A DNA stretch of 22,695 nucleotides from Silene noctiflora (taxonomy: Eukaryota > Streptophyta > Magnoliopsida > Caryophyllales > Caryophyllaceae). The notes below the pieces were generated by a model. That model saw only the letters and a program-made list of their open reading frames with translations. It was not told the origin of the DNA and did not search any database. Each line of letters begins with the position of its first letter. The stretch's first letter is position 1. A program made the translations under genes and the position numbers. The stretch spans positions 1 through 22,695 of the forward strand of contig VHZZ01031387.1 in assembly GCA_009801015.1 (NCBI GenBank), given 5' to 3'. Below are positions 10,242 through 19,907 of this stretch, piece by piece.

Positions 10242-10307
10242 TCATGATAGTGATTAAGACAGAACTTATAGATAAGAAGTAGAAGCCCCTAATGCTATTA
10301 AGGGTAG
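10242..10307 (+). repeat. Imperfect dispersed repeat, copy B
   Basis: This is the partner of 9233-9291, with three mismatches in the first 36 nt and then the shared ATTAAGGGTAG block. It is in direct orientation about 1 kb downstream of copy A. Confidence 0.7.
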
Positions 10308-10398
10308 ACTCTGGGCTTTATGGACTCACGCTACGCTAGCTAGCAAGTTAACCCATCTAGACAAATGAACAGGCCCAAGTCTAACAGACTTCTTCTTT

Positions 10399-10436
10399 CC
10401 TATGCCGTTGTAAAGGGCTTCGCGCCTTATTTCATA
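10399..10436 (+). repeat. Compound hairpin containing AAGGCGC-family element
   Basis: An outer CCTATG (from 10399) pairs with CATAGG (ending 10438 or just before). Inside it AAGGGC (10413-10418) pairs with GC and CCTT around a TTC loop with one bulged G. The reverse complement of 10414-10428 is identical to 1008-1022. The 11-mer AAGGGCTTCGC is shared with 8795-8805. Confidence 0.5.
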
Positions 10437-10665
10437 GGTAGGTATACTTAAATCTAATGAGATGTACAGTCTCAGGCGGGACCCGTTCCCGTCATTCTTC
10501 TTCCTATAGTGATGTTAATTAATGTAGAATAAAAAGACAAGTTCACTCACGAACGAGGATGCTCGACCAACCAGGAGAGAGGGCTAAAAGTTAGATGCAG
10601 GTTAGCAGCTTTTTCGGACCAACAGGTAACCTACACTCAACTCATTTCGTTAGGTAAGGACTTTC

Positions 10666-10681
10666 AAGGCGCAAAAAGCCT
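10666..10681 (+). repeat. AAGGCGC-family hairpin
   Basis: AAGGCGCAAAAAGCCT folds with AGGC pairing to GCCT around a seven-base loop. It closely resembles the copy at 12544. Confidence 0.4.
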
Positions 10682-10887
10682 CATCATTTAAGATGTTTAA
10701 CAGGTCCCTGCCAACGATGAAAAGATGCGCGGGGTCGGGGTGTAAAGGGTCCCCGGGGCGAACTTTCTCCCCTTCTCCTTGTTTAATTGGGGACAAAGCA
10801 CAGGCAAGGCAGCCTTATACCATCCGATTCCTATGAAACTATCAAAGACAACCAGAATTCCCTTCAGGCAAAGAGCGAACTTCCGTC

Positions 10888-10905
10888 CCGGCTAACTCCG
10901 TGCCA
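10888..10905 (+). rRNA. 18-nt small-subunit rRNA 530-loop flank
   Basis: CCGGCTAACTCCGTGCCA is the highly conserved segment just 5' of the 530 loop in bacterial-type 16S rRNA; it normally continues GCAGCCGCGG. Here the match stops at the A, and the next bases (AACAGAAAAG) do not continue the gene. Upstream bases are also not recognisably rRNA. This is a non-functional fragment of mitochondrial or plastid SSU rRNA, or of another bacterial-type rRNA, or a chance match. Confidence 0.4.
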
Positions 10906-11087
10906 AACAGAAAAGTGCGCCAGCCGAGCGTATTCGTAGTGAATGCAGTAAGCAGCAAAGGAAAGCGAAGGTAACGGCTAGAAAGACGCTACGCCGCTAT
11001 AACGACTAAGAAAAGAAGATAGATTCCCGTATGATTGATCTCAGAAGAAGAGCTTACGATGCGGAACGGAATAGGATCTCGCTAAGC

Positions 11088-11112
11088 TCATAAGAAGGTG
11101 GGTATCCAATGG
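11088..11112 (+). repeat. Short imperfect repeat, copy B
   Basis: This is the partner of 2847-2870. It ends at the ATG of the 73-codon frame at 11109. The similarity is gapped and weak. Confidence 0.3.
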
Positions 11113-11330
11113 ATATCATAGTATCTATCCGCATATCATCATTAAAAAGAGATCTTCCTGTTTTGTTTGGATTACTTAGTCTTGGCTTTTATCTAGGAGG
11201 GAATCGTAATTATGAGCTATTTTGGGTCTCGCCCAGCTCCCTAACCAATGAGCGGTATTCACGGCACCTGGTTCTGAGGATGACTACGATTTTACGAACC
11301 GCACACAGGAACCATAACATGGGAGTTTAG
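11109..11330 (+). CDS. Unassigned 73-codon ORF
   Basis: The frame runs from ATG at 11109 to a stop near 11330. The peptide has a basic start, one hydrophobic segment (PVLFGLLSLGFYLGG, roughly residues 18-32), and a polar Arg- and His-containing tail. I do not recognise it, and no standard plant mitochondrial protein comes to mind. The length is within what chance produces. Confidence 0.12.
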   Translation: MDIIVSIRISSLKRDLPVLFGLLSLGFYLGGNRNYELFWVSPSSLTNERYSRHLVLRMTTILRTAHRNHNMGV

Positions 11331-12165
11331 GACCTTTTAAATTTAGAGTTTAAAGAGACTACTAATCGTACTTCTTTCTCGAAGACCGAAGCTTGGGAAT
11401 TGGAAAGCGGGGTTATGGAAGGCACGTGAATGAGTCCGAACGCTATGTTGAATGTGCGACCTTCAAAATCAAAGTGGACTAGCCTAGCAAGCCTTATGTG
11501 CAGGTTATAGGTAGCTGGATTAGGTGACGAAGCGAGTGAAGCTTAATCTTATGCTTTCTCCTTTGTAATCTTGTACATCTGCATGAAATGAGCCAACAAT
11601 TCAGACTATCTATTCCTCAAATTTTGCTTGCCAGCCAGTTTTCTAGTTAGCTTAGAACCCTGTAACAAGTGTATATGCACCCAAAGCAAAGAATAGGGGG
11701 TGGTGTGAGGTTTCTTCTTCCTGTTCACACGCAGCACAAAGCATTGTCACTGATCCCTAGCCTCTCCCCGTTGTTTAGTCCTTCCTTGTCTTTCTTGCTT
11801 TTCTTATACTTTATCTATAGAACTGTTTTATTGAACGCTCTAATTCTTCCTTTTATGCCTTCTGTGCTTCTCAATACTGGAAAAAAATTCTTTTCCGATA
11901 GCGCCCTTATCCGCCTAATGACAGGACCCTCCCCGGCATCGCTCGGTTAATTAAGGAGAAAAAGTTAAATTCTTTCCGGAAAAAGCGTTTCATCAATTAT
12001 CCAAACATTCTATATCTTATTGTGGCACGAAGCCCTGGAATCGCGCATGCTCCCCCATATATCTTGAGCATAACGACTAAGTTGCACACTCCAATGCCGT
12101 GTTTATCTTGTTTTGGTTGTCCACACTGCGTCTGCGCTTTTATATGATGTTGTTGATGATCATTG
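11331..12165. other. Gene-free stretch
   Basis: A 93-codon frame at 11669-11950 is open only from a non-ATG codon. It has a hydrophobic core resulting from pyrimidine-rich DNA (LSPLFSPSLSFLLFLYFIY). I see no homology and treat it as unassigned. A GCGAGTG motif lies at 11532. Confidence 0.4.
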
Positions 12166-12438
12166 TTATGAAACTAAATGAACCCTTTGTTTGGAACACA
12201 CATTAGCAACGAAGTTCAGTCGTAGGTAGAGTGCACTTAACTTGTTTCGGGTATTCCACTCTGTAATGTAAAAGGGGAGGGAAGACCTTCTAACGCCAAA
12301 AAAAATGAAGTGCCCTTCAAGACCAGTAAGGACTTGCTCAACAAATTCATCGTCAAAAGCAAAAGCATTCTCAGTGGCCATCTCTTTCAAGAAAAAAAGC
12401 TGAAATTGATGCTTCCATAATGGGAGAACCCGGGGCAT
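12166..12438 (-). pseudogene. Possible Ty1/copia gag (UBN2-like) remnant
   Basis: The minus-strand frame is open from a TTG at 12498, with its first ATG at 12438, to a stop at 12166. Near its middle (12307-12390) it encodes FLKEMATENAFAFDDEF followed by VEQVLTGLEGHF. Plant Ty1/copia gag proteins have a similar arrangement: a K-x-(M/L)-A helix, a short linker, then an acidic pair before (L/V)(V/I)xx(I/V)LxGL. The later part of the frame no longer looks gag-like, and no zinc knuckle, protease, integrase or reverse transcriptase is nearby. This suggests a short piece of nuclear retrotransposon captured by the mitochondrion. The match is from memory of the family pattern and could be coincidental. 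Confidence 0.3.
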
Positions 12439-12543
12439 GCTCCAACGCGACTTCTTTTCAAGGATCTTGTGATGGCTTCGGGGAGGAAGGAGCCTCAATT
12501 CCTATCTTTAGTAACGAATTATATCTCCTATCGTTAAGGATTT

Positions 12544-12556
12544 AAGGCGCAAAGCC
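12544..12556 (+). repeat. AAGGCGC-family hairpin
   Basis: AAGGCGCAAAGCC can pair GGC with GCC around a five-base loop. It resembles the copies at 10666 and 1008. Confidence 0.4.
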
Positions 12557-14804
12557 ATTATGCGCACTTCCTATATCTATGATCAGACCCAATATGATCG
12601 GGCATCCCATACTACGCCATCAAGCTCTTTGCCTTTTTTATAGGATCAAGATTAAATTTAAGATAAAAGTATATCAAGGAAATGTTTCATAGAAACTTTG
12701 CTTTCTGTCTGTGAAATGAATTCAACCAAAAGCATTTAGTTTTGTAGTTCGTTGTTTGAGAAAGAGTTAACACGGCTTGGCAAACGTTATTAGCATGGGA
12801 GCAAGGAGCGAATGAAATGTGTGTAACGAGCCAGGTGTTAGCGAAGCAGACGTCTTATGAATCCAGTTAACACAAGTAAAGCTTTTGGGGCTACACGCTG
12901 CTTTCCTTCTCCGTTAACCCGTTATCTGCAAGCGTTATTAGAACGCGTCACATGCCAACGCTTCTCTTTCCTAGCGCTAGCAGTCCTTGTCCAATGGCTT
13001 ATTCATTCCAAACGCTAAGGTAGGGAGCCCCGCCGGGACAACCAGTGCTAATGTTGCGCTTCAATCGTGGAAATTCCTTTCATATACCTATTTCTACCTT
13101 GAATGGCGGGCTTATGAGGGCACAGCGCGAGCAAGAAAAATGGATTCTGAATAAAGACCCCCCGGTCGGGAAGTCAGGAAGAAAGAAAAGAAAGCAAGCT
13201 CCTTGATAAGCTAGCCCTACTCAGAACCAAAAGCTCAAGTTCACGTAAGTGCACCTAATAAGACTGAGATTGAAGCATCTGATCCAACTGATGAAAGGCG
13301 AAGGATTTCAGATTAAAGGATTTTAACGGTCCGCCCCAAAGGTACCGAATGTCTCAGCTTTTGGGGGGAAGGAAGACTCATTTTTCGAGCCGAGATGGTT
13401 TTTAGGACCGAGGACTGCTAGTAGTTCCATAAGCTCAGGACCAATAGTAGCAGCCGGCTTGACAGCTATGGATCTATCATCTGGGATGCAAGGCTGTTTT
13501 TTTCTAAAAAAAACTTTGGTTTTATCGGGAAACCTCGGTATACCACCCGAAGTCCGCTGCTATGGCATCAATCATCCATCCCTTTTCCTATGAAAAGGCT
13601 GGAATCTCCTTTTTCTAAAGGGGCAAGAAAGGGCCCTTGAAGAAGTTAACTTGTTGCTGCTTACTTGTAGGCGCTGCTTTCGAAATCGCTACTATAAAGA
13701 AAGGATTCCCCGATTATACAAGTAAAGAGAAGGCTTTTAGGTATCTTTATAGTAATTACCCTGTTTCTACGACCATCATAGCCTAACCCCCGTGTCTTTC
13801 CTGCCTCCGGTTAGGAGTTGATCCATCTTCGTTCGAGGTGCCCATGGATGAGAATTCAATTGCATTTATTCCTACTCTTGCTCCTCTTTCTTATGCTTGG
13901 ATTTCATTATCGCATGATGACTGATTCCCATCAATCTCGTTCAAAGTCTCGCCCTTCTTAATAGAATAGTGAAGATTCTCTCATCCGACATGGCCCACCT
14001 CTCTCTTAGCGGGTCTTCAACGGCATGTGGCTTGCTCAAGACGCTCTACGACAGAGTGAAGAAGACAAGGTTTCGCTCGCTCCATAAGTTGGAGAACTAC
14101 TAGTCAATATTCTAACAGTTGAAATAAAGATTCCTCGCCGAGATCAGAATCTACTTAAATTAAATTGGCGCAGGCGTGCCGGTCTTTCTCACTTCCAAGA
14201 CTTGGGTAGGAGTCTTCTGATCTTTGTTTTGAATCCGGAGGCCCGTATCGAAGTCACTTAGTGGGTCAAGAGCTTGACAAGTGAATCCCCCAGTATCTCC
14301 AGCATACAGCCTCTCTCTCTTTTTTTCTTCGAGATCAAGAGTGGGCCGTTTATGATATGCAGGCTCGAATGTGAAAGATTTCTTCCGGGGTGACGGAAAA
14401 AGGTGAGAGAAAGGGGTCCGCATAGACTGTTGAAAGAAAGTCGGGGCGAGGGTGTCCTTGGGCTTTAAGGATATGATGTGTTTGGTCGTGGATAGGTGTT
14501 CATCAGTTCTACTGGATTGGATTGCTTCCCTTTTTTATGCTACGACGCCCGTAGGAAGACTTACTTCTCATCCCCTGCTTTCCGTTTCGCCTTTAGTAAG
14601 TGGGAGCAAGGTCAAAGCACGAGGAAAAAAGATGCCCGCCCCAAGAGTCAGGATCGTACCAAAGCCAAAGTAGAAAGAAGGAAGACTGTGGAGTTGGCCA
14701 AAAAAGACTGCTTCAGGAGCTATCTTCATTAGGGAAAAAAGACCAACGTAGTCAGCCAAGCGAAGCAAAGCTTAGTATTGCGTAGAAAGTCAAGAGCGTA
14801 GCGT

Positions 14805-14823
14805 GCCTATTAGGCTTTTTTTC
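14805..14823 (+). terminator. Weak hairpin plus T-run
   Basis: GCCT and AGGC flank a three-base loop (GCCTATTAGGC) and are followed by a run of T. This has the form of a factor-independent terminator. Plant mitochondria are not known to use such terminators as a rule, and no gene ends just upstream, so function is doubtful. Confidence 0.15.
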
Positions 14824-15851
14824 TTTTATGCCACGTTAATGGAAAGATGCTAGGCGAATCCCTCATGAAAGATAGGTTCACGAGCCCCCCTATTATACCA
14901 TGTTAAAAGTGGGACTAACTAACTGAATAAGCGAGTGGAATACTTGAGAGCAAAGGAACGAGTTAACGGTTAGCGGTTGGAATGATAGGTTGGGCGGTTT
15001 CCGTTAACGTAGCTAATCACGCAAGAATTAATAAAAGGCATAATGCTCAGAGTGCCCGTAAGAGCACCCCTTCACGCGGGTCACTTGGTTAAGTGGGAGT
15101 AAACTTCATCAAAGAGATGCAGATAAGGGAATAACTTTACTTTGATGTCTTCGACAAACAAAAGAAAGTAGAGCGGGATGGGAAGACTTCTGGTATGCAG
15201 TAACTTGTTCTGGACAAAGGAAAATTGCTTTCATAATTGCGTTTTTTCAGATTCCCCATTATTAGATAGCCTTTAAATTTTAATTTGAAAAGATACACGC
15301 GAAACCACTGGCTCGAAAGGTCAACTAAAGTTTTTCCCTGTTTTATTTTATGATAGAATTCAGTTGTATTTCAGAATGAGTTTGAGCTTGGGTTCGATTA
15401 AAGGGTAAGAGGCGATCTTTATATTGAGTTAACATATGAAGAGAAAAAATCATATCACGAACTAGCTAGGGGATGGATGAATCTTCTCCCCCGCGGAACC
15501 TACCTCTTCCTCTGCCCCAGGTAAAGAAAATAAAAAAAAGAAAGCACGACACATTCTACTGCAACTTCTACTGCTCCAAGCACGGATGCTCCTCCTGAGA
15601 CCCTTTTTGTTACGGATTAAGTTTCATTTCCTCAGAGCTTCTAACGAACGAGCTTTGGTTCCTTACCTATGTATGGTAGTATATTAAGCAAGCATGCTGG
15701 CTGGCGGTTGGAAACGGGAAATGCCCTTGGCTTGTTTACTATGAAAGGCTTGGCTTCCAGACTTGTTTGGCACGCACGAAAGGCATTCTATGAACCACGA
15801 TCTTGACCCTTGTTCGGGTTTGGCTCGAAACAAACGCCGGAGCAAGCGTTT

Positions 15852-16304
15852 ATGCTGCTTTTTTTGTTGTGGAGAAGCTTCAACATGTCAACCACATCTT
15901 TTGGTAGAACAGCTGCTTCCTTTAAAAAAAGGGAGTGGAACTTAAATCCCATCGGGGCGAGTTTTCCGGTTCTGAGAATTAGATCGGAACTTCTTTCTTC
16001 GTCTGGGTCAGGTGTGCTGGTACTAGAAGGTCTAAAAGCTTACCCCTGCTCTCTATCTATCTATCTCAGGCCACTTTGGGCTGTCCGTTCCTGGGGTATT
16101 GGACAAGGGGCCAAGAGCCTTTCTTCTTTAGTTTTCATTTCACGAAGCAAGGAATTTCGTGCCAAAATTCGACTTTTCTTTTTGCTTATTAAAAACTCCA
16201 GTAATTTCAACCATGAATTGGTCATAAAACGGGATAACCAAAGAATGTCTAAGCCATTGGCGGATTTAAAAAAAGCAAGTACTGCGCTCAAACCGTGCTA
16301 CTGA
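15852..16304 (+). CDS. Unassigned 150-codon ORF, longest in the window
   Basis: From the ATG at 15852 the frame runs to TGA at 16302-16304; it stays open upstream to a TTG at 15810. The N-terminus has a hydrophobic patch (MLLFLLW). The middle is mixed, with a hydrophobic run (RLFFLLIKN) at roughly residues 105-113, and the C-terminus is basic (KRDNQRMSKPLADLKKAS). I recognise no domain and no fragment of a standard mitochondrial gene. The C-terminal part, from about position 16150 on, reads most like real protein. It could be a mitochondrial chimeric ORF or a captured nuclear or viral fragment; the opposite strand also stays open for 76 codons at 16061-16291. A (TCTA)3 microsatellite lies inside the frame at 16052-16063. 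Confidence 0.25.
   Translation: MLLFLLWRSFNMSTTSFGRTAASFKKREWNLNPIGASFPVLRIRSELLSSSGSGVLVLEGLKAYPCSLSIYLRPLWAVRSWGIGQGAKSLSSLVFISRSKEFRAKIRLFFLLIKNSSNFNHELVIKRDNQRMSKPLADLKKASTALKPCY
16052..16063 (+). repeat. (TCTA)3 microsatellite
   Basis: Three perfect TCTA units followed by TCTC. It lies inside the 150-codon frame; a unit change would shift the reading frame. Confidence 0.7.
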
Positions 16305-17480
16305 GGAAAGACATTCCGCTATGCCTTACGTCGGTTCCCGAGACCCGGTCATCCAGAGACTAACCCTACTTTCCACCGTTCAGATCCTCTTGTATCAAGT
16401 TTCTCCGTTTGGCCGATATCTTGCCCTTGTTTTTCAACTGTCTCATTTTTTTTATCAAACTACCAAACTAGCTTTCTAGGGTTATAGTTATGCTTTCCTC
16501 ATAGAGTTTAGTTCTTTTGATGATTATAGGATAGAATCTTAATTTGGTATTTAAATTCCTTTATCGAGCGGTAGCGCTTAAAAGAGCAATATAGTTAAAA
16601 AATCTGTATTAATTATCATACATATTTATGACTTATGCAGAGAAGGATCCCCCGTCCAAATCCAGTCAACCTATCTATCCGCATCCTGCTGTGAGAGCTA
16701 AACGTGCTTAGATGCTTTTTTTGTTTGGGGAAAGCACGCGAGGACCTCGTGTAAGAGTCATAATCGATACTTCGCACGCTAACAAACTTGCTTCCATCTA
16801 AGAAGATGTGGGATAAGAATCTTCCTAAAGTTATTTAATAAACTATAGAATACAATTTTACTAATATAGCGGTGACTCTAGAAAATGAAATCGCAGAATG
16901 AGCTTGAGTCTCGGCGGATTTCGTAGATCTTGGATGGCCAGATAGATTGATCGTACGCGGGATCTTTCTAAACTTAAAAAGGAAGAATTCATTCCTAGGC
17001 CTAAGTCCAAGCAATAGGATTGGTTCGTTAACCTCTACCCGTTTTATAAGACATAGAAGATATAAAGACTTTCTTTCCAGCACAGAGTGGTAGTGCCCCT
17101 TCGAGTGGGATAGCAGCTTGGCTAACTGACTGCAATGATTGCCGACTGCATCGGTCTTTTATATATACGCGCTTTTTTTTTTCTCCTTTTACAATTTTCA
17201 ATTGGAATATACATAGAAAGCTGAGGGGTGGAAGTCTCTTTACACAATAAAAAAAGGAATGGCATAAGATTCTTCCCACGCCAGAGCATATAATGGAGTT
17301 AATCCTTGCTCGAGTTGAACTTTCCCTCGAAATTACGATATCATATGCTCTTTTCATATCTTCTATTATTTTGCTTGCCCACCCCTAGTGGTATACCTCA
17401 CTTGCTTACATACTCTCTACATAAACTCCACACGTGATATAGTTCCCCGCGTCTCAAAGGGCTTACCTTCACGTTTGATA

Positions 17481-17627
17481 TCATTCAACTTTCTTAGAAA
17501 TCCTTCTTGTGATATAAAAAGATGTTTTTATTCTACGTTTGACGCAGTCTTTAAGTGCTCTAAGCTTTTTTTTAATAGATGGAGCCAGGTAAATCTTGTT
17601 TGGACAAGAGCCCCCTTTTTTTTCCAT
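17481..17627 (-). CDS. Unassigned 48-codon basic ORF
   Basis: The frame runs from ATG (complement of 17625-17627) to TGA (complement of 17481-17483). The 48-residue peptide is very rich in Lys and Arg (for example PSIKKKLRALKDCVKRRIK). The frame is open further upstream without an ATG. Basic composition is typical of small ribosomal proteins, but A-rich DNA translated by chance gives the same. I do not recognise it. Confidence 0.12.
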   Translation of the reverse strand: MEKKGGSCPNKIYLAPSIKKKLRALKDCVKRRIKTSFYITRRISKKVE

Positions 17628-18738
17628 TCCACTATAATAGCGGAATCTAATATAGTTAAGGGGTGCTACATTTGGGCTGACTGATTGCTCAATTATTTGT
17701 TTAGGATTTCAATCATAAAGAAGGCAATAACGGGACTTGATAAAGAAAGCAAGCGAAACAGTTTCTTTTCATTCGTCTTAGAAAGCTCGACCAAACGGGA
17801 GGCTTAGGGTTAAGGCGGAAAGAACGTCAATTTATTAAACCGGATTCTCGTACAATCACAAACATAATAAATAGGCAGCAAGCTCGTACAACACATCTTA
17901 TCTTTCTGATGCTGGAGAGGCCCTAGGTCATGTGCTTTTGAAAAGAAAACAGAGCAGTCGAAAGAAACCTCCCTTTTTTATGGAATCAGCTAAACCAATC
18001 CTTCTCACTCTCTCTCAGCTTACCTCCTACATATATCCACGGTCTTGATTGAAGCCCTTTTATTTCTTTGTCGCATGGTTTCATGACCGGCCAACTAGTG
18101 GTTCTGTTCGAAAGTCGAGGATTTGGTCAACTTTTTGATTTACTAAGGGAAAAAGGGCTTAATTTTATGGCAAAAACACGGTAAAGGTAAAGGTTCGATC
18201 CTCAGGCGCGGGTAATAGAATCGCAGCTGACACTGCTCCTTCTGGTTGCACAGGCCTTCCTACGATGTTTCGTAAAACTGCGCTCTTTTCTTCTTTATGG
18301 TCAAAATAAAAGAATTACTAATTTTAAACAAAGATGAAGGTTCCATTCGAGTGAGTGCGAACCTCTTGTTAATGTTAAGAGTCTCTAAAGCAGCCCCTCT
18401 TTAGTATAGAAAAGCGGGACCAAAGTCTGCTGTCAACAATCTCTCCAAGCAACTCCTAGGGCCATGCCACGAATCTGACCCAGTTTAAAAAATTTCCTTT
18501 GAAAGCACGTATACGTCTTACTAATCGAAGATCAATCATACATATACGCTATATGACTTACGCCAACACCCAACTCACTAGTAGACCAAGCCAAGCTACG
18601 TTAACTTCTGTCAATTCTTTCTGAAAAACCTAAGCGTAAGATCCCCGTTATCTTTAATCTGCTACACATCGATCACAGACTATTACAAGACTTGGGCATC
18701 TTTTTGGCTACATTCGTTGACTTTTTTTTATGTTTAGA

Positions 18739-18748
18739 GCTTCGAAGC
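18739..18748. repeat. 10-bp perfect palindrome
   Basis: GCTTCGAAGC is its own reverse complement. It lies 22 bases upstream of the inverted-repeat cluster at 18771. Confidence 0.6.
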
Positions 18749-18770
18749 GAGGCTTTCTCTTATCGAGCCT

Positions 18771-18818
18771 ATAAATAACCTCTCCCGAACTAGTTATTTA
18801 TGAGAGGACCTCGAGGTC
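18771..18818. repeat. Interlocking inverted repeats and palindrome
   Basis: ATAAATAAC (18771-18779) is perfectly complementary to GTTATTTAT (18793-18801). CCTCTC (18779-18784), lying between these arms, is complementary to GAGAGG (18802-18807), just outside them. The order arm 1, arm 2, arm 1', arm 2' is that of an H-type pseudoknot or of two mutually exclusive hairpins. Directly after it, GACCTCGAGGTC (18807-18818) is a perfect 12-bp palindrome. No gene is adjacent, so no regulatory role can be assigned. Confidence 0.6.
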
Positions 18819-19907
18819 TATCGTATCGTAAAGGGCATTCCATCCTATAAACTGATTGGAAAACTCTATTTTTAACGCACTAGCCTTTTTAATTTAGGCC
18901 AAGGGCAAACTGACCTGTAAGCCGTCTAGCTTTATAAGAAGAAAGGCATAAACATAGACGAATTCACATTTTGGTTTACTCGCTTATTTGAATGATAAAG
19001 TTATTAAGGCTCTGCCGCCTCCACTAAAATTTCTTTCTCTAATCGGTGCTCGCTCTACTTAGATTTCGCTCCTTACATTTAAGGTCAGCTCCATACTCTT
19101 GCCCCCTTCTCAATGGACGATACCTGCACAGTGGTCTCTCAGGGCAGCTTACTAACCTTTTGGTTATACTTTTTTCCTAAAAAGATATCAAAATATTCAG
19201 CAGGAGTCTAGTTCGGTAGGGATTAATTCTTTATTAGTAGAGCCCTTTATCCCTCACAGTCACACATTTCACTCGCTCCGGTTTCATGACAACCGTTGTC
19301 AACTATTCAATTTACTTCTTCGGTTAGTATACTCCAAGATTAAGCCTAGAATTCTGTGGGATCCTCTGGGTCATTGTAAAACAACTGTCAAGGAAATTGG
19401 TAGTAATAAATGCGTTTGGTCATCCACCCATGAAGAGAAGAAAGGTACCTCTCTCAGAAAGCTCGTTTCAAAGCCAAAAGCAAGTCATTGACGGTATCCA
19501 AGTATGGAAATCCTTTATCATCGGTCAGAAGAACTCTCAGCAAGAATTAAATACTCTTCTTAGATATGACGTAAAGCTAGTGTATTGTATAAAGACTAGT
19601 ACATGCAAAGATTGTTTTGTATCCATACATATAAAAATTTTCGTTCATCAACCAAGGTACCCCGGATTCCGGATCTTTCTTTTATGTACTTTAGAAGTAG
19701 AAGTAAGGGGTCCATGCAGGAAATAATAAACCTACTTTAACTTTAATAAGTCTATTCGTCGAGATGAATACACTGGCCAGCGCAAAAGGACAAGAAATGA
19801 TCCTGCCATCTAGAACTGGTATTTCCATTTGAAACCAAAAACTGCTAATTCATGACCCACTGGGAGCCTCATTCCATAATGAAGTAAACAAAAAGAAAGG
19901 CTCAAAT

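Larger units (their letters stand above)
9823..11108. other. Repeat-rich gene-free stretch
   Basis: No gene is recognised. The segment carries copy B of the 9233 repeat, GCGAGTG motifs at 10157 and 10168, AAGGCGC-family hairpins at 10399-10436 and 10666-10681, and the SSU rRNA-like 18-mer at 10888-10905. A tandem GTGAACGAAGTGAAC lies near 9903. Repeat density is higher here than elsewhere in the window. Confidence 0.5.
12499..15851. other. Gene-free stretch
   Basis: No gene is recognised in this 3.3 kb. Short frames exist, including an 88-codon open frame without an early ATG at 13327-13593, a minus-strand frame at 14160-14423, and overlapping plus-strand frames at 14452-14785 rich in Lys and Arg. 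None carries a motif I can name. An AAGGCGC element lies at 12544, a T7/A8 inverted run at 13496-13514 and a small hairpin followed by T residues at 14805-14823. Confidence 0.45.
16305..19907. other. Gene-free stretch
   Basis: No known gene is visible. Frames near 16835-17357 (minus) and 17388-17684 (plus) have no recognisable domain. A 48-codon basic frame lies on the minus strand at 17481-17627. A 109-codon plus-strand frame at 19397-19726 lacks an ATG at its beginning and is unassigned. The inverted-repeat cluster at 18771-18818 is the most structured part. Confidence 0.45.

Noticed and set aside
10459..10500. ATGTACAGTCTCAGGCGGGA resembling the 3' half of a group II intron domain V
   Set aside because: The expected AGC-containing 5' half and GAAA-type loop are not present immediately upstream, and no flanking exon is recognised.
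13327..13593. An 88-codon plus-strand open frame with a protein-like segment (GPIVAAGLTAMDLSSGMQG)
   Set aside because: It has no early ATG and no recognisable family, and open frames of this length are expected by chance in 22.7 kb.
14160..14785. Several overlapping basic frames on both strands
   Set aside because: They shadow each other, most start at non-ATG codons, and none carries a recognisable motif.
15380..15420. GGGTTCGATT resembling a tRNA-Glu T-arm
   Set aside because: The 3' half of the T-stem is missing and there is no cloverleaf context.
18100..18230. A GGTTCGATCC-like string suggesting a tRNA T-arm
   Set aside because: The bases flanking the loop do not pair into a five-base T-stem, and no anticodon or acceptor stem can be found upstream.
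18460..18610. A plus-strand peptide containing KARIRLTNRRSI, vaguely like the rps12 core
   Set aside because: Codon-by-codon nucleotide identity is at chance level and no other conserved rps12 block is present.
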